Assembly: GCF_000429625.1 (NCBI RefSeq)
Contig: NZ_AUCF01000006.1
Location: 62,001-126,000, forward strand
From: Azospirillum halopraeferens DSM 3675
Lineage (GTDB): Bacteria > Pseudomonadota > Alphaproteobacteria > Azospirillales > Azospirillaceae
Direction of reading: 5' to 3'
DNA length: 64,000 bases
Shown here: positions 48,373 through 59,906 of the stretch, piece by piece
Position numbering within the stretch: position 1 is the stretch's first letter
How the letters are laid out: each line of letters begins with the position of its first letter
Notes under the pieces: generated by a model
The model's input: the letters and a program-made list of their open reading frames with translations, nothing else
Databases searched by the model: none
What the model was told of the DNA's origin: nothing
Program-made: the position numbers and the translations under genes

Positions 48373-51300
48373 ATGCCCGCCGAATTTACGGGAATGTACG
48401 CCTATACGATCAATGTTTGGAACGGGCAGTACATCATCAATGATCTGTACAGCCCAGCGCAGGGTGGGCAACGGGTAGTTGAACGATCCGGAGCGACGAA
48501 TGACGGCGTGTTCAGTCCGGGCGAGCAGTTGTCGATATTTGAAACTGCGGCCAATTCTCTGGACTATGTCACAGCTTTCTTTTCAGGATACTACGATGAT
48601 GGCATAGTTCTCAAAGTGGTGTGGCAGCACCCGTTGCCGCCATATCCGCTGGAGGAATACCGTATTCTCCTGACCGACAAACAGTATGTCGGTCCGCAAA
48701 CGATTCGTTATTGGGATGTTTTTTTCACGCCCGATTTTTTCGGTGGCCCCGGCAATGATGTCCGGACGGGTGGAACAGGCCACGATCTTCTGTTGGGTCG
48801 AGGGGGGAACGACACCCTGTACGGCGGTGCCGGCCAGGATCTGCTCGACGGTGGTGCGGGCGATGACGTTCTGGATGGCGGCATTGCCAGCGATACGCTT
48901 CTGGGCGGGGATGGCAACGACCTGCTCCGGGGTGGATTCGACAATGATCTGCTTGATGGCGGTGAGGGTGATGACACCCTGGATGGCGGGTCCGGCAGCG
49001 ATACGCTTCTGGGCGGGAGTGGCGTTGATCTTGCCGTATTCGATGGGCCCTGGACGTCGTACGTCGTTATCAGGATTTCCAGCAACAACTACGTGGTCTA
49101 CGGACCGGATGGTGCGGACACTCTGACGGACGTCGAGTACATCCAATTTGCGAACGACCCGCCGGTTCTCGTGTCCACCATGGGGATCTCGCTGCAACCA
49201 ACCCCGGACAGCGATCTTTTGTTCGGGACGACCGGCTCCGACGTCATCTATGCCCTGAACGGTGATGACACGGTGTACGGCTTGGCCGGTGCCGATTACC
49301 TGTTCGGCCAGGAAGGCAATGACGACCTTTTCGGTGGCACCGACAACGACCTGCTGGCCGGCTGGTTCGGAAACGACCGGCTGTTCGGAGACGAAGGCGA
49401 CGATCAACTCTTCGGCGACGACGGCAACGACACGCTGGTGGGCGGCGAGGGCGATGACACCCTGTCCGGCGACGCGGGCACGGACCTGCTGTTCGGCGGT
49501 GCGGGCAACGACATCCTGCACGGCGGCACCGATGATGACGGGCTGACCGGTGATGCCGGTGACGACCAGCTGTTCGGCTGGACCGGCAACGACACGCTGG
49601 ACGGCGGAGAAGGCAACGACCTGCTGTCCGGTGGAACCGGCAACGACACGCTGGTGGGCGGCGAGGGCGACGACACCCTGTCCGGCGACGCGGGCGCGGA
49701 CCTGCTGTTCGGCGGTGCGGGCAACGACATCCTGGACGGCGGCGCCGACGATGACGGGCTGACCGGCGATGCCGGCGACGACCAGCTGTTCGGCTGGACC
49801 GGCAACGACACGCTGGACGGCGGAGAGGGCAACGACCTGCTGTCCGGTGGAACCGGCAACGACACGCTGGTGGGCGGCGAGGGCGACGACACCCTGTCCG
49901 GCGACGCGGGCGCGGACCTGCTGTTCGGCGGTGCGGGCAACGACATCCTGGACGGCGGCGCCGACGATGACGGGCTGACCGGCGATGCCGGCGACGACCA
50001 GCTGTTCGGCTGGACCGGCAACGACACGCTGGACGGCGGAGAAGGCAACGACCTGCTGTCCGGTGGAACCGGCAACGATCTGCTGTCGGGTGGGCAAGGA
50101 AACGATACTCTGGCGGGAGGCGAGGGAACGGACACGGTCAGCTTCGACGGCGCTCTCTCGGACTACAGCATCACGCAAGAATCGAACGGCGCTTATCGGG
50201 TCACCGGCACCGACGGCGTGGACACCATCACGGATGTCGAGTACATCCGATTCGGTGCCGGGTCTCCCATTCTCCTGTCGAACTTCCAGACCGGCGCCAC
50301 ACTGGCGATCGCCGCCACCGACGCCGACAAGACGGAAGGCAACAGCGGCACGAACGCCTTCACCTTCACCGTCACCCGCTCCGGCGACACGACGGGGGCG
50401 AGCAGTGTGGCGTACGCGGTGACGGGCAGCGGCACGGATGCGGCCACCGACAGCGACTTCGGCGGCGGCACCCTGCCCTCGGGCACCGTGACCTTCGCGG
50501 CCGGCGAGACCTCCAAGCTGATCACCGTCGCCGTTGCCGGTGATGCCACGGTCGAACCGGACGAGGGCTTTACCGTCACCCTCTCCAACGCCTCGGGCGC
50601 AACGATCACCACGGCGACGGCAAGCGGCACCATCCGCAATGACGACACGGCCCAGACCGGCGCCACACTGGCGATCGCCGCCACTGACGCCGACAAGACG
50701 GAAGGCAACAGCGGCACGAACGCTTTCACCTTCACCGTCACCCGCTCCGGCGACACGACGGGGGCGAGCAGTGTGGCGTACGCGGTGACGGGCAGCGGCA
50801 CGGATGCGGCCACCGACAGCGACTTCGGCGGCGGCACCCTGCCCTCGGGCACCGTGACCTTCGCGGCCGGCGAGACCTCCAAGCTGATCACCGTCGCCGT
50901 TGCCGGTGATGCCACGGTCGAACCGGACGAGGGCTTTACCGTCACCCTCTCCAACGCCTCGGGCGCAACGATCACCACGGCGACGGCAAGCGGCACCATC
51001 CGCAACGATGATACCGGCGGCTTGGTGATCGACTTCGACCCCACTCCGCACTATACGCCTCCCCCGCCGATCATCGTCACGGCACCCGTGATCGAGAGGA
51101 CCACCGAGATGATCGGCGGCGTGCCGGTGGAGACGATCACAAGCCGCGGCGGGGGGCTGTCCACGGTCGCGGTGCAGATCGGTCAGACGCCGGGCAATAC
51201 GGCAAACCCGGTCGACGTGCCGATCGCGGGGACATCGTTGCGCGCGGCCATACCCGGTGGCATGGGGCTGAGTGCCACGGGACCGGAGACGGTGCTGCAG

Positions 51301-52380
51301 CCCGAGGGTGCCCGTGGCGCGCTGATGTCGTCGGTGCTCTCGCTCACCACGAATGTCAATGAACAGGGCAGGATCGGTTCGGCGATCAACACGTACATGT
51401 CGAGGCTGCCAACCTACGCAAACGTCATGGTTCGCACCATAACCCCGGTGGCGCCGAGTTTCCCTCCGGCGGGTGCTCCGCTCGCCATCGCGGGAAGCGG
51501 TTCCGAAGAAGCTGTTATCCTGGACGTCCGCAACCTGCCTGACAGCGCCGTGGTCCAGGTCGACAACATCGGCTTTCTGGCCCTGGTCGGCGATGTCAAC
51601 GTTATCGGCGGCGCCGGCGCACAGTACGCCGTAGGCGACGACGCCGGCCAGACCATGGTGTTGGGGGAGGACGACGACACGCTGCGCGGCGGTGGCGGCA
51701 ACGATTTCGTCGGGTCCAAAGGCGGCGACGACGAGTTGTGGGGCGACGAGGGCTTCGACACGCTCACCGGCGGCATCGGCAACGATGTTTTGTACGGCAA
51801 TCAGCAGAACGACCTGCTGTACGGCAACCAGGGCGATGACACCATCTTTGGCGGCCAGGGAGCCGACACGATCTTTGGCGGTCAGGACGGTGACTGGATC
51901 TACGGCAATCTCGGCGGCGACCTGATGTACGGCAACCTGGGCAACGACACCTTGTACGGCGGGCAGGGAAACGACACGATGTTCGGCGGACAGGGTCAAG
52001 ATGTCGTGTTCGGTGGCCAGGGCGATGATGTCGTCGTCGGCAACCTGGGCAACGACACGCTGGCCGGCGGCGAAGGGGCGGACGTGTTCCTCTTCAATGC
52101 CCCGTCCGAAGGCGGCGACGTGATCGTCGATTTCCAGGCGGGGGTCGACAAGATCGCGGTGGTCAGCACGAACTTCGGCAATCTGGCACCGGGTACGTTG
52201 TCGGCATCGAACTTCGCGCTGAACAACCCGGCGGACGCCAACGACCTGTTCATCTTCAACACGTCCACCGGTGGTCTGTACTTTGACGCCGACGGCTCCG
52301 GCGCCGGCGCGGCGGTGTTGATCGCCTCGCTGAACGTCACCACGCTCCGCGCCACCGACATCCTGGTGCTTGCGAGCTGA
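48373..52380 (+). CDS. Large secreted RTX / Calx-beta calcium-binding protein
   Basis: 1335 residues from ATG 48373, which follows GGAGAAC; an in-frame start 51 bp earlier is weaker. No amino-terminal signal peptide, as expected for type I secretion. The first 125 residues are an unrecognised domain. RTX nonapeptides (GGxGxDxLx) occur at about 127-215, 275-595 and 1100-1235, broken by two RTX-associated domains ending VEYIQF and VEYIRF. Two nearly identical Calx-beta domains lie at about 639-757 and 761-879, followed by a 220-residue module (DVRNLPDSAVVQVDN, FVGSKGGDDELWGD). The end (DVIVDFQAGVDKIAV, TDILVLAS) is a serralysin-like secretion end. Likely surface adhesin or matrix protein; no protease motif seen. 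No type I transporter genes are nearby. Confidence 0.93.
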   Translation: MPAEFTGMYAYTINVWNGQYIINDLYSPAQGGQRVVERSGATNDGVFSPGEQLSIFETAANSLDYVTAFFSGYYDDGIVLKVVWQHPLPPYPLEEYRILLTDKQYVGPQTIRYWDVFFTPDFFGGPGNDVRTGGTGHDLLLGRGGNDTLYGGAGQDLLDGGAGDDVLDGGIASDTLLGGDGNDLLRGGFDNDLLDGGEGDDTLDGGSGSDTLLGGSGVDLAVFDGPWTSYVVIRISSNNYVVYGPDGADTLTDVEYIQFANDPPVLVSTMGISLQPTPDSDLLFGTTGSDVIYALNGDDTVYGLAGADYLFGQEGNDDLFGGTDNDLLAGWFGNDRLFGDEGDDQLFGDDGNDTLVGGEGDDTLSGDAGTDLLFGGAGNDILHGGTDDDGLTGDAGDDQLFGWTGNDTLDGGEGNDLLSGGTGNDTLVGGEGDDTLSGDAGADLLFGGAGNDILDGGADDDGLTGDAGDDQLFGWTGNDTLDGGEGNDLLSGGTGNDTLVGGEGDDTLSGDAGADLLFGGAGNDILDGGADDDGLTGDAGDDQLFGWTGNDTLDGGEGNDLLSGGTGNDLLSGGQGNDTLAGGEGTDTVSFDGALSDYSITQESNGAYRVTGTDGVDTITDVEYIRFGAGSPILLSNFQTGATLAIAATDADKTEGNSGTNAFTFTVTRSGDTTGASSVAYAVTGSGTDAATDSDFGGGTLPSGTVTFAAGETSKLITVAVAGDATVEPDEGFTVTLSNASGATITTATASGTIRNDDTAQTGATLAIAATDADKTEGNSGTNAFTFTVTRSGDTTGASSVAYAVTGSGTDAATDSDFGGGTLPSGTVTFAAGETSKLITVAVAGDATVEPDEGFTVTLSNASGATITTATASGTIRNDDTGGLVIDFDPTPHYTPPPPIIVTAPVIERTTEMIGGVPVETITSRGGGLSTVAVQIGQTPGNTANPVDVPIAGTSLRAAIPGGMGLSATGPETVLQPEGARGALMSSVLSLTTNVNEQGRIGSAINTYMSRLPTYANVMVRTITPVAPSFPPAGAPLAIAGSGSEEAVILDVRNLPDSAVVQVDNIGFLALVGDVNVIGGAGAQYAVGDDAGQTMVLGEDDDTLRGGGGNDFVGSKGGDDELWGDEGFDTLTGGIGNDVLYGNQQNDLLYGNQGDDTIFGGQGADTIFGGQDGDWIYGNLGGDLMYGNLGNDTLYGGQGNDTMFGGQGQDVVFGGQGDDVVVGNLGNDTLAGGEGADVFLFNAPSEGGDVIVDFQAGVDKIAVVSTNFGNLAPGTLSASNFALNNPADANDLFIFNTSTGGLYFDADGSGAGAAVLIASLNVTTLRATDILVLAS
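49423..50070 (+). repeat. Three tandem 216-bp RTX repeats
   Basis: Units start at 49423, 49639 and 49855 (216 bp, 72 residues each), beginning GNDTLVGGEGDDTLSGDAG and ending LLSGGT; a partial fourth starts at 50071. The second and third units are almost identical at the base level. Each carries eight calcium-binding nonapeptides. Confidence 0.95.
50287..51018 (+). repeat. Two tandem 366-bp Calx-beta repeats
   Basis: Copies start at 50287 and 50653 (366 bp, 122 residues), both beginning TGATLAIAATDADKTEGNSG and ending SGTIRNDDT. They differ at only a few bases, which suggests recent duplication or gene conversion. Confidence 0.95.
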
Positions 52381-52455
52381 AAAGCGCGGCCGCTGCGGGG
52401 AGGTGCAAGGATCACCCTCTCGATCAATGCCAAGGCATTGATCTGCCGGGTTTCA

Positions 52456-52492
52456 CGGCCGGAAAATGATGGAAGTAATCATTTTCCGGCCG
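52456..52492 (+). terminator. First hairpin after the RTX gene
   Basis: A 15-bp perfect stem (52456-52470 with 52478-52492) with a seven-nt loop, 75 bp after the RTX stop. No T-run follows, but a second hairpin with a T-run is close by. Confidence 0.7.
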
Positions 52493-52496
52493 CATT

Positions 52497-52540
52497 AGAG
52501 CAACATGCGTTCCGATTGAAACGAATGTTGCTCTTTTATT
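52497..52540 (+). terminator. Intrinsic terminator after the RTX gene
   Basis: AGAGCAACAT (52497-52506) pairs with ATGTTGCTCT (52525-52534), and TTTATTT follows, the best U-tract in the window. It lies just before the convergent chemoreceptor gene. Confidence 0.85.
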
Positions 52541-52545
52541 TCGAT

Positions 52546-54528
52546 CTAGTGCAATCCCCCCAGCCCCGACGCGGCCTGATGGACGGAGCCCCGGACCAGC
52601 CGTTCGACCAGGCCGCGCAGGCGGGCCCGCGCCGCGGCGTCCAGCAGGAACTTGATGTGCGTTCCCTTGGGGCTGACCGCCACCACCTCACCGGGGAAGG
52701 TCCCCGGCTCGTTCTCCAGGGTCAGGGTGAGCCGTTCGCCCCGCGGCACGTCCAGCTTCACCTCGAGAAGGGCGCCGCCCATGCTAACGTCCTTCAGGTG
52801 GGTGGAGACGCGGCGGCCCTGGTCGTCGACGACGGTGGCGAGACCGGCCGCCACGCGCTGGTGTTCGCGCCGGTCGCCGGCGGAGGAGTTGCGCAGCGTC
52901 TCGATCAGGCGGGTGCGCAGCCGCTCGATCTCGTCCGCCACCTGGTTTGCGTCGTTGAGCACCTGCGCCGACATGCTTCCGGCCTCGCGCGAGGTGGACG
53001 ACACCACGCCGATGCTGTCCAGCACGCGCGAGGTGCCCGACGCCGCCACCTGCGCCCGCTCGGCAATGGCGCCGGTGGCCGCCTTCTGGGTGGCGACGGC
53101 GTCGCTCACCGTGCCGGCGATGCGGTGGATCTGCCCGATGGTGGTGCCGATGCCGCCGATGGCGCCGACCGCGTCCGCCACCACCTGCTGAATCGCGGCG
53201 ATCTGCCGGGTGATGTCCTCGGTGGCCTTCCCGGTCTGGTTGGCCAGGTTCTTCACCTCGTTCGCCACCACGGCGAAGCCCTTGCCGGCCTCGCCGGCCC
53301 GCGCCGCCTCGATGGTCGCGTTCAGCGCCAGCAGGTTGGTCTGGCCGGCAATGGAGTTGATGAGCTGCACCACCTGGCTGATCCGCTCCGACGATTCCGA
53401 CAGGGCCCGGACGATGTCGCCGGTGCGCGTCGCCTCCTCCACCGCCGAGGCGGCAATGCCGCTCGATTCCATCACCTGCCGCTCGATCGCGTGAATGGAC
53501 CGCGACAGGTCTTCGGCAGACGCCGCAACGGTGCGCACGCTCTCGGTGGCGTCCCCGGCGTCCCCGGCGACGGCGTCACTGCGCAACCGCACGTCGTCGG
53601 CCTGGGTGTGCATGCTGCGCGCACTCTCGCGCATCTGGTTGGCGCGCCCGATGATCTCGGTGACCGACTCGCCGACCACGGATTCCAGGGTGTCCGACAT
53701 CTCCAGCAGGCTCTGGCGCCGCTCGGCCTCGGCCTTGCGCATCAGGGAATCGATCTCGCGGGTCTGGCGGCGCAACTCTCCGGTGTTGGCCTTCAGCACC
53801 CGCAGCAGGCGCGCGATCCGGCCGATCGGCCCGGCACCGCCCTGCGGCACCTCCACCTCCAGGTCGCCCAGCGCCAGGCGCCCCAGGATCTCCGTCAACT
53901 GCGCCAGCGGCCCCAGGAGTCCCACCGCGAACATCACGAACAGCCCCAGCCCCGCCGCCGTCAGGCCGAGCCCGCCCCACGTCAGAGCGGTTCCCCCGGT
54001 CAGGGCGCCGGCGGTGCCCAGCGCCAGCCCGCCGGCCAGCGCCGCTGCGGTCGCCGCGGGCAACACGCGGCCGCTGCCGCCGCGTTGGTGGGCCGCCGCG
54101 GCCGGCGCGTCGCGCACGCTGTGGATGCCCAGCGAGTTGAAATAGCTCTTGTACAGCATATCCTCGCCGAGGATGTGCTTGACCAGCCAGTCGCGCAGGA
54201 AGTCGAACGCTTCGTCAGAAATGACGGCGGCACCGTCGCGCCCGAACTTGCCCTTCAGGTCCAGGACGGTGGCCTTCAGCTTCTCGTGCAGGTCGTGGTG
54301 CCGGTGGAGGACGGGATAGTTCCAGGCGCGGAACAGCGCCTCCTCCTCGGCAAAATGGCCGGCGGTGTAGGTGATCAGCTCATCCAGGATGCGGCCCAGC
54401 ACCTCGGCGCCGTGGCGCGCCTCGTTGGCGTCCCAGAGCTGGTTCAGCAACTCCATCAGCCGCTTGTGGGCGTCATCGAACTCGCGGATGCCAACGGAAA
54501 ACTTGTCATCCCAGGCGATCAGCGACAT
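52546..54528 (-). CDS. Hemerythrin-HAMP-MCP-PilZ chemoreceptor
   Basis: 660 residues. Residues 1-135 are a hemerythrin domain with all ligand positions: His21, His58, Glu62, His77, His81, His118 and Asp123. About 155-205 contains hydrophobic segments (two helices), then a HAMP region, then an MCP signalling domain with [21 protein letters not shown] (outline) at about residue 390. Residues 552-645 are a PilZ domain with RxxxR (Arg554, Arg558) and DxSxxG (Asp580-Ser582-Gly585), the cyclic-di-GMP-binding signatures. The hemerythrin domain precedes the membrane segments with no signal peptide, so oxygen or redox sensing should be cytoplasmic. No che genes are adjacent. Sensory ligand is inferred. 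Confidence 0.92.
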   Translation of the reverse strand: MSLIAWDDKFSVGIREFDDAHKRLMELLNQLWDANEARHGAEVLGRILDELITYTAGHFAEEEALFRAWNYPVLHRHHDLHEKLKATVLDLKGKFGRDGAAVISDEAFDFLRDWLVKHILGEDMLYKSYFNSLGIHSVRDAPAAAAHQRGGSGRVLPAATAAALAGGLALGTAGALTGGTALTWGGLGLTAAGLGLFVMFAVGLLGPLAQLTEILGRLALGDLEVEVPQGGAGPIGRIARLLRVLKANTGELRRQTREIDSLMRKAEAERRQSLLEMSDTLESVVGESVTEIIGRANQMRESARSMHTQADDVRLRSDAVAGDAGDATESVRTVAASAEDLSRSIHAIERQVMESSGIAASAVEEATRTGDIVRALSESSERISQVVQLINSIAGQTNLLALNATIEAARAGEAGKGFAVVANEVKNLANQTGKATEDITRQIAAIQQVVADAVGAIGGIGTTIGQIHRIAGTVSDAVATQKAATGAIAERAQVAASGTSRVLDSIGVVSSTSREAGSMSAQVLNDANQVADEIERLRTRLIETLRNSSAGDRREHQRVAAGLATVVDDQGRRVSTHLKDVSMGGALLEVKLDVPRGERLTLTLENEPGTFPGEVVAVSPKGTHIKFLLDAAARARLRGLVERLVRGSVHQAASGLGGLH

Positions 54529-54559
54529 AGGGCCCCCGAGCCGAATGCGCGACGAACCG

Positions 54560-54580
54560 ACTGCCGACCCATTCGGCAGT
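54560..54580. promoter_or_regulatory. Palindrome upstream of the hemerythrin chemoreceptor
   Basis: ACTGCCGA and TCGGCAGT, perfect eight-bp inverted arms separated by five bp, lie 32-52 bp before the start at 54528. This could be an operator or a leader hairpin. Confidence 0.4.
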
Positions 54581-54748
54581 CAGTGGTCGCAACGTGCGCA
54601 AGTCTATCGCGCCGGCGGAGCGGCGGCGACGGCACCGACCATGCGGCGACCGAATGCCGCACGGCATTGATCCAGCGCAAGTTTACCGTGCAGCCGGGGG
54701 GCGTGGAGAGGAGGGGGTGTCAGACGCGCAGATTAAACCGTGTGCCCG

Positions 54749-55042
54749 TCACACGCGCACGTCGAGCAGCGAGCCGCGGCTATGCCCGTAGGTGCCGTTG
54801 GTGCGGGCGTGGATGGCCCGTGCCTGCGTGTCGATCTGCTGGCCGGTCTGGGTGCTGTTGCGGGTGTCGCGGCTGTTGTCCGCCTTGCCCGCCGCCTGCG
54901 GGGCCGCCAGCGTCTGGGTGCGCGTCTGGGCGGTTGTCTGCTGTGCCGCCACGGCCGCCGGGGCGATGACCGCCTGGACCGTCGGCGTGACCGGCGGCGG
55001 CGATTTCACCAACTGGGTGGCTATGAGCGGATTTAACTGCAT
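54749..55042 (-). CDS. Small Gln/Ala-rich protein of unknown function
   Basis: 97 residues from ATG 55042, preceded by an AT-rich AACATTTTTTAA-type stretch and no clear ribosome site. Composition is Ala/Gln/Thr-rich (AQQTTAQTRTQTLAAPQAAG), with a conserved-looking end GTYGHSRGSLLDVRV. Short proteins with the ending SRGSLLDV occur in Azospirillum-type genomes, but I cannot name a family. It has no signal peptide or membrane helix. It lies divergent from the MacA-like gene. Confidence 0.5.
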   Translation of the reverse strand: MQLNPLIATQLVKSPPPVTPTVQAVIAPAAVAAQQTTAQTRTQTLAAPQAAGKADNSRDTRNSTQTGQQIDTQARAIHARTNGTYGHSRGSLLDVRV

Positions 55043-55153
55043 GTTAAAAAATTTAAGCCCGCAGCGCCCGATTCTCAAGGCCCGTTTCGTCGCACGCCCC
55101 GGATCAACCGTTTTTTTCGGATTTCAACCGCGGCGCATTGCCGCAGTGCACTC

Positions 55154-55170
55154 GTTACACTCTGTTACAC
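55154..55170 (+). promoter_or_regulatory. GTTACAC direct repeat before the MacAB-like operon
   Basis: GTTACAC occurs at 55154-55160 and 55164-55170, ten bp apart, one helical turn. Head-to-tail half-sites at this spacing are typical of OmpR-family response regulators. It lies about 107 bp upstream of the exporter's first gene. Confidence 0.4.
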
Positions 55171-55276
55171 GAAACCCGCCCGCCGGACACATTGCGGCAA
55201 AGCGGCGATCCGACACTGCATCCATATGGTAAGACGCAGCCGGCCTCGGGGCCGGATCGACAGCGGTGGACGGGCG

Positions 55277-56448
55277 ATGACGGCAAGACGGACGATGGCG
55301 GCGGTGCTGACCGTCGCGATGGTGGCGGGCGGCGGATCGTGGTGGCTGCTGAACGCGCGGGCCGCCACGCCGCCGGACCTGCCCACCCGCACGGTGGTGC
55401 TGGGGACGGTGGAGGACACGGTGTCGGCCGTCGGCACGGTTCAGCCGCGCACCTATGTCGATGTGGGCACGCAGGTGTCCGGCCAGCTCCGCCGCATCCA
55501 TGCGGAGATCGGCCAGGCGGTGGAGCGCGGTGAGCTTCTGGCCGAGATCGATCCCACCGTGTACGAGGCGCGGGTCGCCGCCGACCAGGCGCAGCTTCAG
55601 ATGCAGCGCGCCCAACTGGCGGAGCGCGCGGTGCAGCTCGAACTGGCGGAAAAGCAGTACGAGCGCCAGCGGCGCCTCTACGCCTCGCGCACGACCAGCG
55701 AAACCGCCCTGGAAACCGCCGACGCCAATCGGCGCACCCTGGCCGCCCAGATCGCCGCGACCGAGGCGCAGATCCGCCAGACCGAATCGTCCCTGAAGGG
55801 CAATGTGGCCAATCTTGGCTATACCAAGATCTATGCCCCCATGACCGGGATCGTCGTCGACGTCACGGCGCGCGAGGGGCAGACGCTCAACGCCAACCAG
55901 CAGGCACCCATCGTTCTGCGGATCGCCGAACTGGACACCATGACCGTGCACACGCAGGTGTCGGAGGCCGACGTCCCGCGGCTGACCATCGGCATGCCCG
56001 CCTACTTCACCACGCTGGGCCAGCCCGACCGCCGGCGCCGGGGTGTGCTGCGCCAGATCCTGCCGACGCCCGAGGTGGTCAACAACGTCGTCCTCTACGG
56101 CGCCCTGTTCGACGTGGAGAACCCCAACCACGACCTGTTGCCGCAGATGAGCGCCCAGGTCTTCTTCGTGGTGGCCGAGGCGCGCGACGTGCCGGTGGTG
56201 CCGGTGTCGGCGCTGAGCCCGGCGGCCGGCGGCAAGCAGACCGTCCGCGTGCTGGAAGACGGCCGTCCGGTGGAGCGCCCGGTCGAGCTGGGTGCGAGCA
56301 ACCGCGTGCTGGCCCAGGTGCGCTCGGGCGTCACGGTGGGCGACCGGGTCGTCGTGGCCGGGCCGCCGGCCGGCGGCCGGCCGGCCGGCGGCCCCGGTGG
56401 CGGATTCGGCGGACCGCCCGGCGGCGGCTTCCCGCGGGGGCCGCAGCC

Positions 56449-56452
<4 letters not shown>
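55277..56452 (+). CDS. MacA-type periplasmic adaptor (HlyD/RND family)
   Basis: 391 residues from ATG 55277 (a GTG-type start at 55226 would add 17). One amino-terminal anchor ([19 protein letters not shown]), then the lipoyl half-motif [34 protein letters not shown], a coiled-coil hairpin (about residues 95-160), the second lipoyl half with [20 protein letters not shown] and a beta-barrel. The carboxy end is Gly/Pro-rich. GTGA overlap with the ABC gene. It joins the ABC transporter to an outer-membrane channel; substrate unknown. Confidence 0.92.
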
Positions 56453-58410
<1,958 letters not shown>

Positions 58411-58500
58411 CGGTTGCGGCCGGCGAACGGCGTCACCGGCCCTTCTTCGCATCGCGCTTCACGCCCTCTCTTGCGTGGATTTTTCTGAAAGGCACCAACG

Positions 58501-59730
58501 ATGGACCGATACGAAGCCCCGCCGGCGGCGCGGGCCCACCATACCGCCGCGTCCCGATCCCAACGCACCTGGTACCGCGTGCTGCAGCAGTTCCATCTGT
58601 GGTGCGGCATCATCCTGTGCGTTCCCCTGGTGGTGCTGGGAATCACCGGCAGCATCCTGGTGTTCGAACACGAACTGGAGGATCTCTTCACCGGCGGGCC
58701 CGCACGTCCCGCCACGGCTGCCGGCGCCGCGCAGCCGCTGTCCGCCCTGGTCGCCGCGGTGGAGGCGGGCGCGCCGGACGGTTTCGCCGTGTCGCTGCTC
58801 CAGCTCCCCGCGGAGCCGGGCGATCCGGTGACGGCCCGCCTTGCGCAGGGCGGGCGGCCCGGCCCCGGCGGACGGACGGCGCTGGTCGACCCGGTAACCC
58901 TTGACGTCGCGTGGTCCGACCCGGCCCCCGGCCTGATGCGCCGGATCTTCCTTCTGCACGCCAATCTGCTGGTGCCCGACCGCAGCGGCCGCGAGGCGGT
59001 GGGCTGGCTGGGCGTGGCGATGCTGGGGCTGGGGCTGTCCGGGCTGGTCCTGTGGTGGCCGCGGCCGGGCCGCGTGGCGGCCGCCTTCACGGTGGCGCGC
59101 GGCGCCCGCGGCGTGCGGCTGCACCGGGAGGTTCACGGCGCGGTGGGCATCTGGTCGCTGGTGGTCTTCATCGTCGTCACCTTCAGCGGCGTCTATCTCG
59201 CCTTTCCCCAGACGGTCGGCGCGGTCTTTCCGGGGCGCGACCTGCGCGCCGCGGCGGCGGCGGTCCGTGTCGAGCCGTTGCCGGGTGCGCAGAGGCTGAC
59301 ACCGGAAGCGGCCACGGCGATCGCCACGGCAAGCGTGCCCGACGGCACCGTGCAATCCGTCGGCCTGCCCGCCCGTCCCGACCAGCCCTACCGCATCGGG
59401 ATCGCCCTGCCGGGCCATGAGCACGGGGCGCCGCTGGTCAGCGTCTTCGTCGATCCCTGGCGCGGCCGGGCGGTCGAGGTGCTGGATCCGCGCACCTATT
59501 CGGTGGGCGAGACGATCGCGGCCTGGCAACGCCCCCTGCACGCCGGCCAGGGGCTGGGATGGGTCTGGAAGATCCTCGTCTTCCTGTCCGGCGCCCTGCC
59601 GCCGCTGTTCGCGGTGACCGGGGTCGCCATGTGGCTGCTCAAACGCCGCGCCCGCCGCGCCACGGCCGCCCAACGGGCGCGCGCCCGGACCGGCACGCCC
59701 CGTCCCGCCGGAGGGCCCGGAGCGGCCTGA
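58501..59730 (+). CDS. PepSY-associated TM-helix membrane protein (iron-regulated type)
   Basis: 409 residues. Four membrane helices with the PepSY_TM pattern: [35 protein letters not shown] (outline) near the amino end, [65 protein letters not shown] and a carboxy-terminal [23 protein letters not shown]. Conserved histidines could bind haem. Relatives (FoxB/FsrB type) reduce ferric siderophores at the inner membrane after TonB-dependent uptake. It lies between the exporter and exbB; no other iron reductase appears. Confidence 0.87.
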   Translation: MDRYEAPPAARAHHTAASRSQRTWYRVLQQFHLWCGIILCVPLVVLGITGSILVFEHELEDLFTGGPARPATAAGAAQPLSALVAAVEAGAPDGFAVSLLQLPAEPGDPVTARLAQGGRPGPGGRTALVDPVTLDVAWSDPAPGLMRRIFLLHANLLVPDRSGREAVGWLGVAMLGLGLSGLVLWWPRPGRVAAAFTVARGARGVRLHREVHGAVGIWSLVVFIVVTFSGVYLAFPQTVGAVFPGRDLRAAAAAVRVEPLPGAQRLTPEAATAIATASVPDGTVQSVGLPARPDQPYRIGIALPGHEHGAPLVSVFVDPWRGRAVEVLDPRTYSVGETIAAWQRPLHAGQGLGWVWKILVFLSGALPPLFAVTGVAMWLLKRRARRATAAQRARARTGTPRPAGGPGAA

Positions 59731-59843
59731 GCCGGCGCGCCGCCGGGGTGCCATGCCCCGGCGGCCCGGCCCGGCGGATTGCGCAAAACTCCCGTGCCAT
59801 GCGAGAAGACCGTTGCAGGCCAACGGTCATTGCCTTAGGAATT

Positions 59844-59862
59844 GCGGGTCATTCGCATTCGC
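59844..59862 (-). promoter_or_regulatory. Fur-like box before exbB
   Basis: Minus-strand sequence GCGAATGCGAATGACCCGC agrees with the classical Fur box at about ten of nineteen positions and shares the pattern AATGnnAATGACnnGC(A) with the site before bacterioferritin. It lies about 45 bp before the exbB start. Confidence 0.5.
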
Positions 59863-59906
59863 ACAACTGGCCTGTTCGCGCGCCCGGCACCGAAGGAGTT
59901 TCCATC

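Noticed and set aside
48089..48373. Small frame MACYHVSLPETLMATV... upstream of the RTX gene
   Set aside because: No ribosome site, no similarity, and it overlaps the RTX start; several competing short frames lie in the same stretch.
49423..50070. Regular repeats as a possible CRISPR array
   Set aside because: Units are 216 bp, directly adjacent, in frame and encode RTX nonapeptides; there are no spacers.
48583..51999. A 1138-codon open frame on the minus strand within the RTX gene
   Set aside because: It mirrors the repetitive plus-strand coding sequence; it has no ribosome site and its composition is that of an antisense frame in GC-rich DNA.
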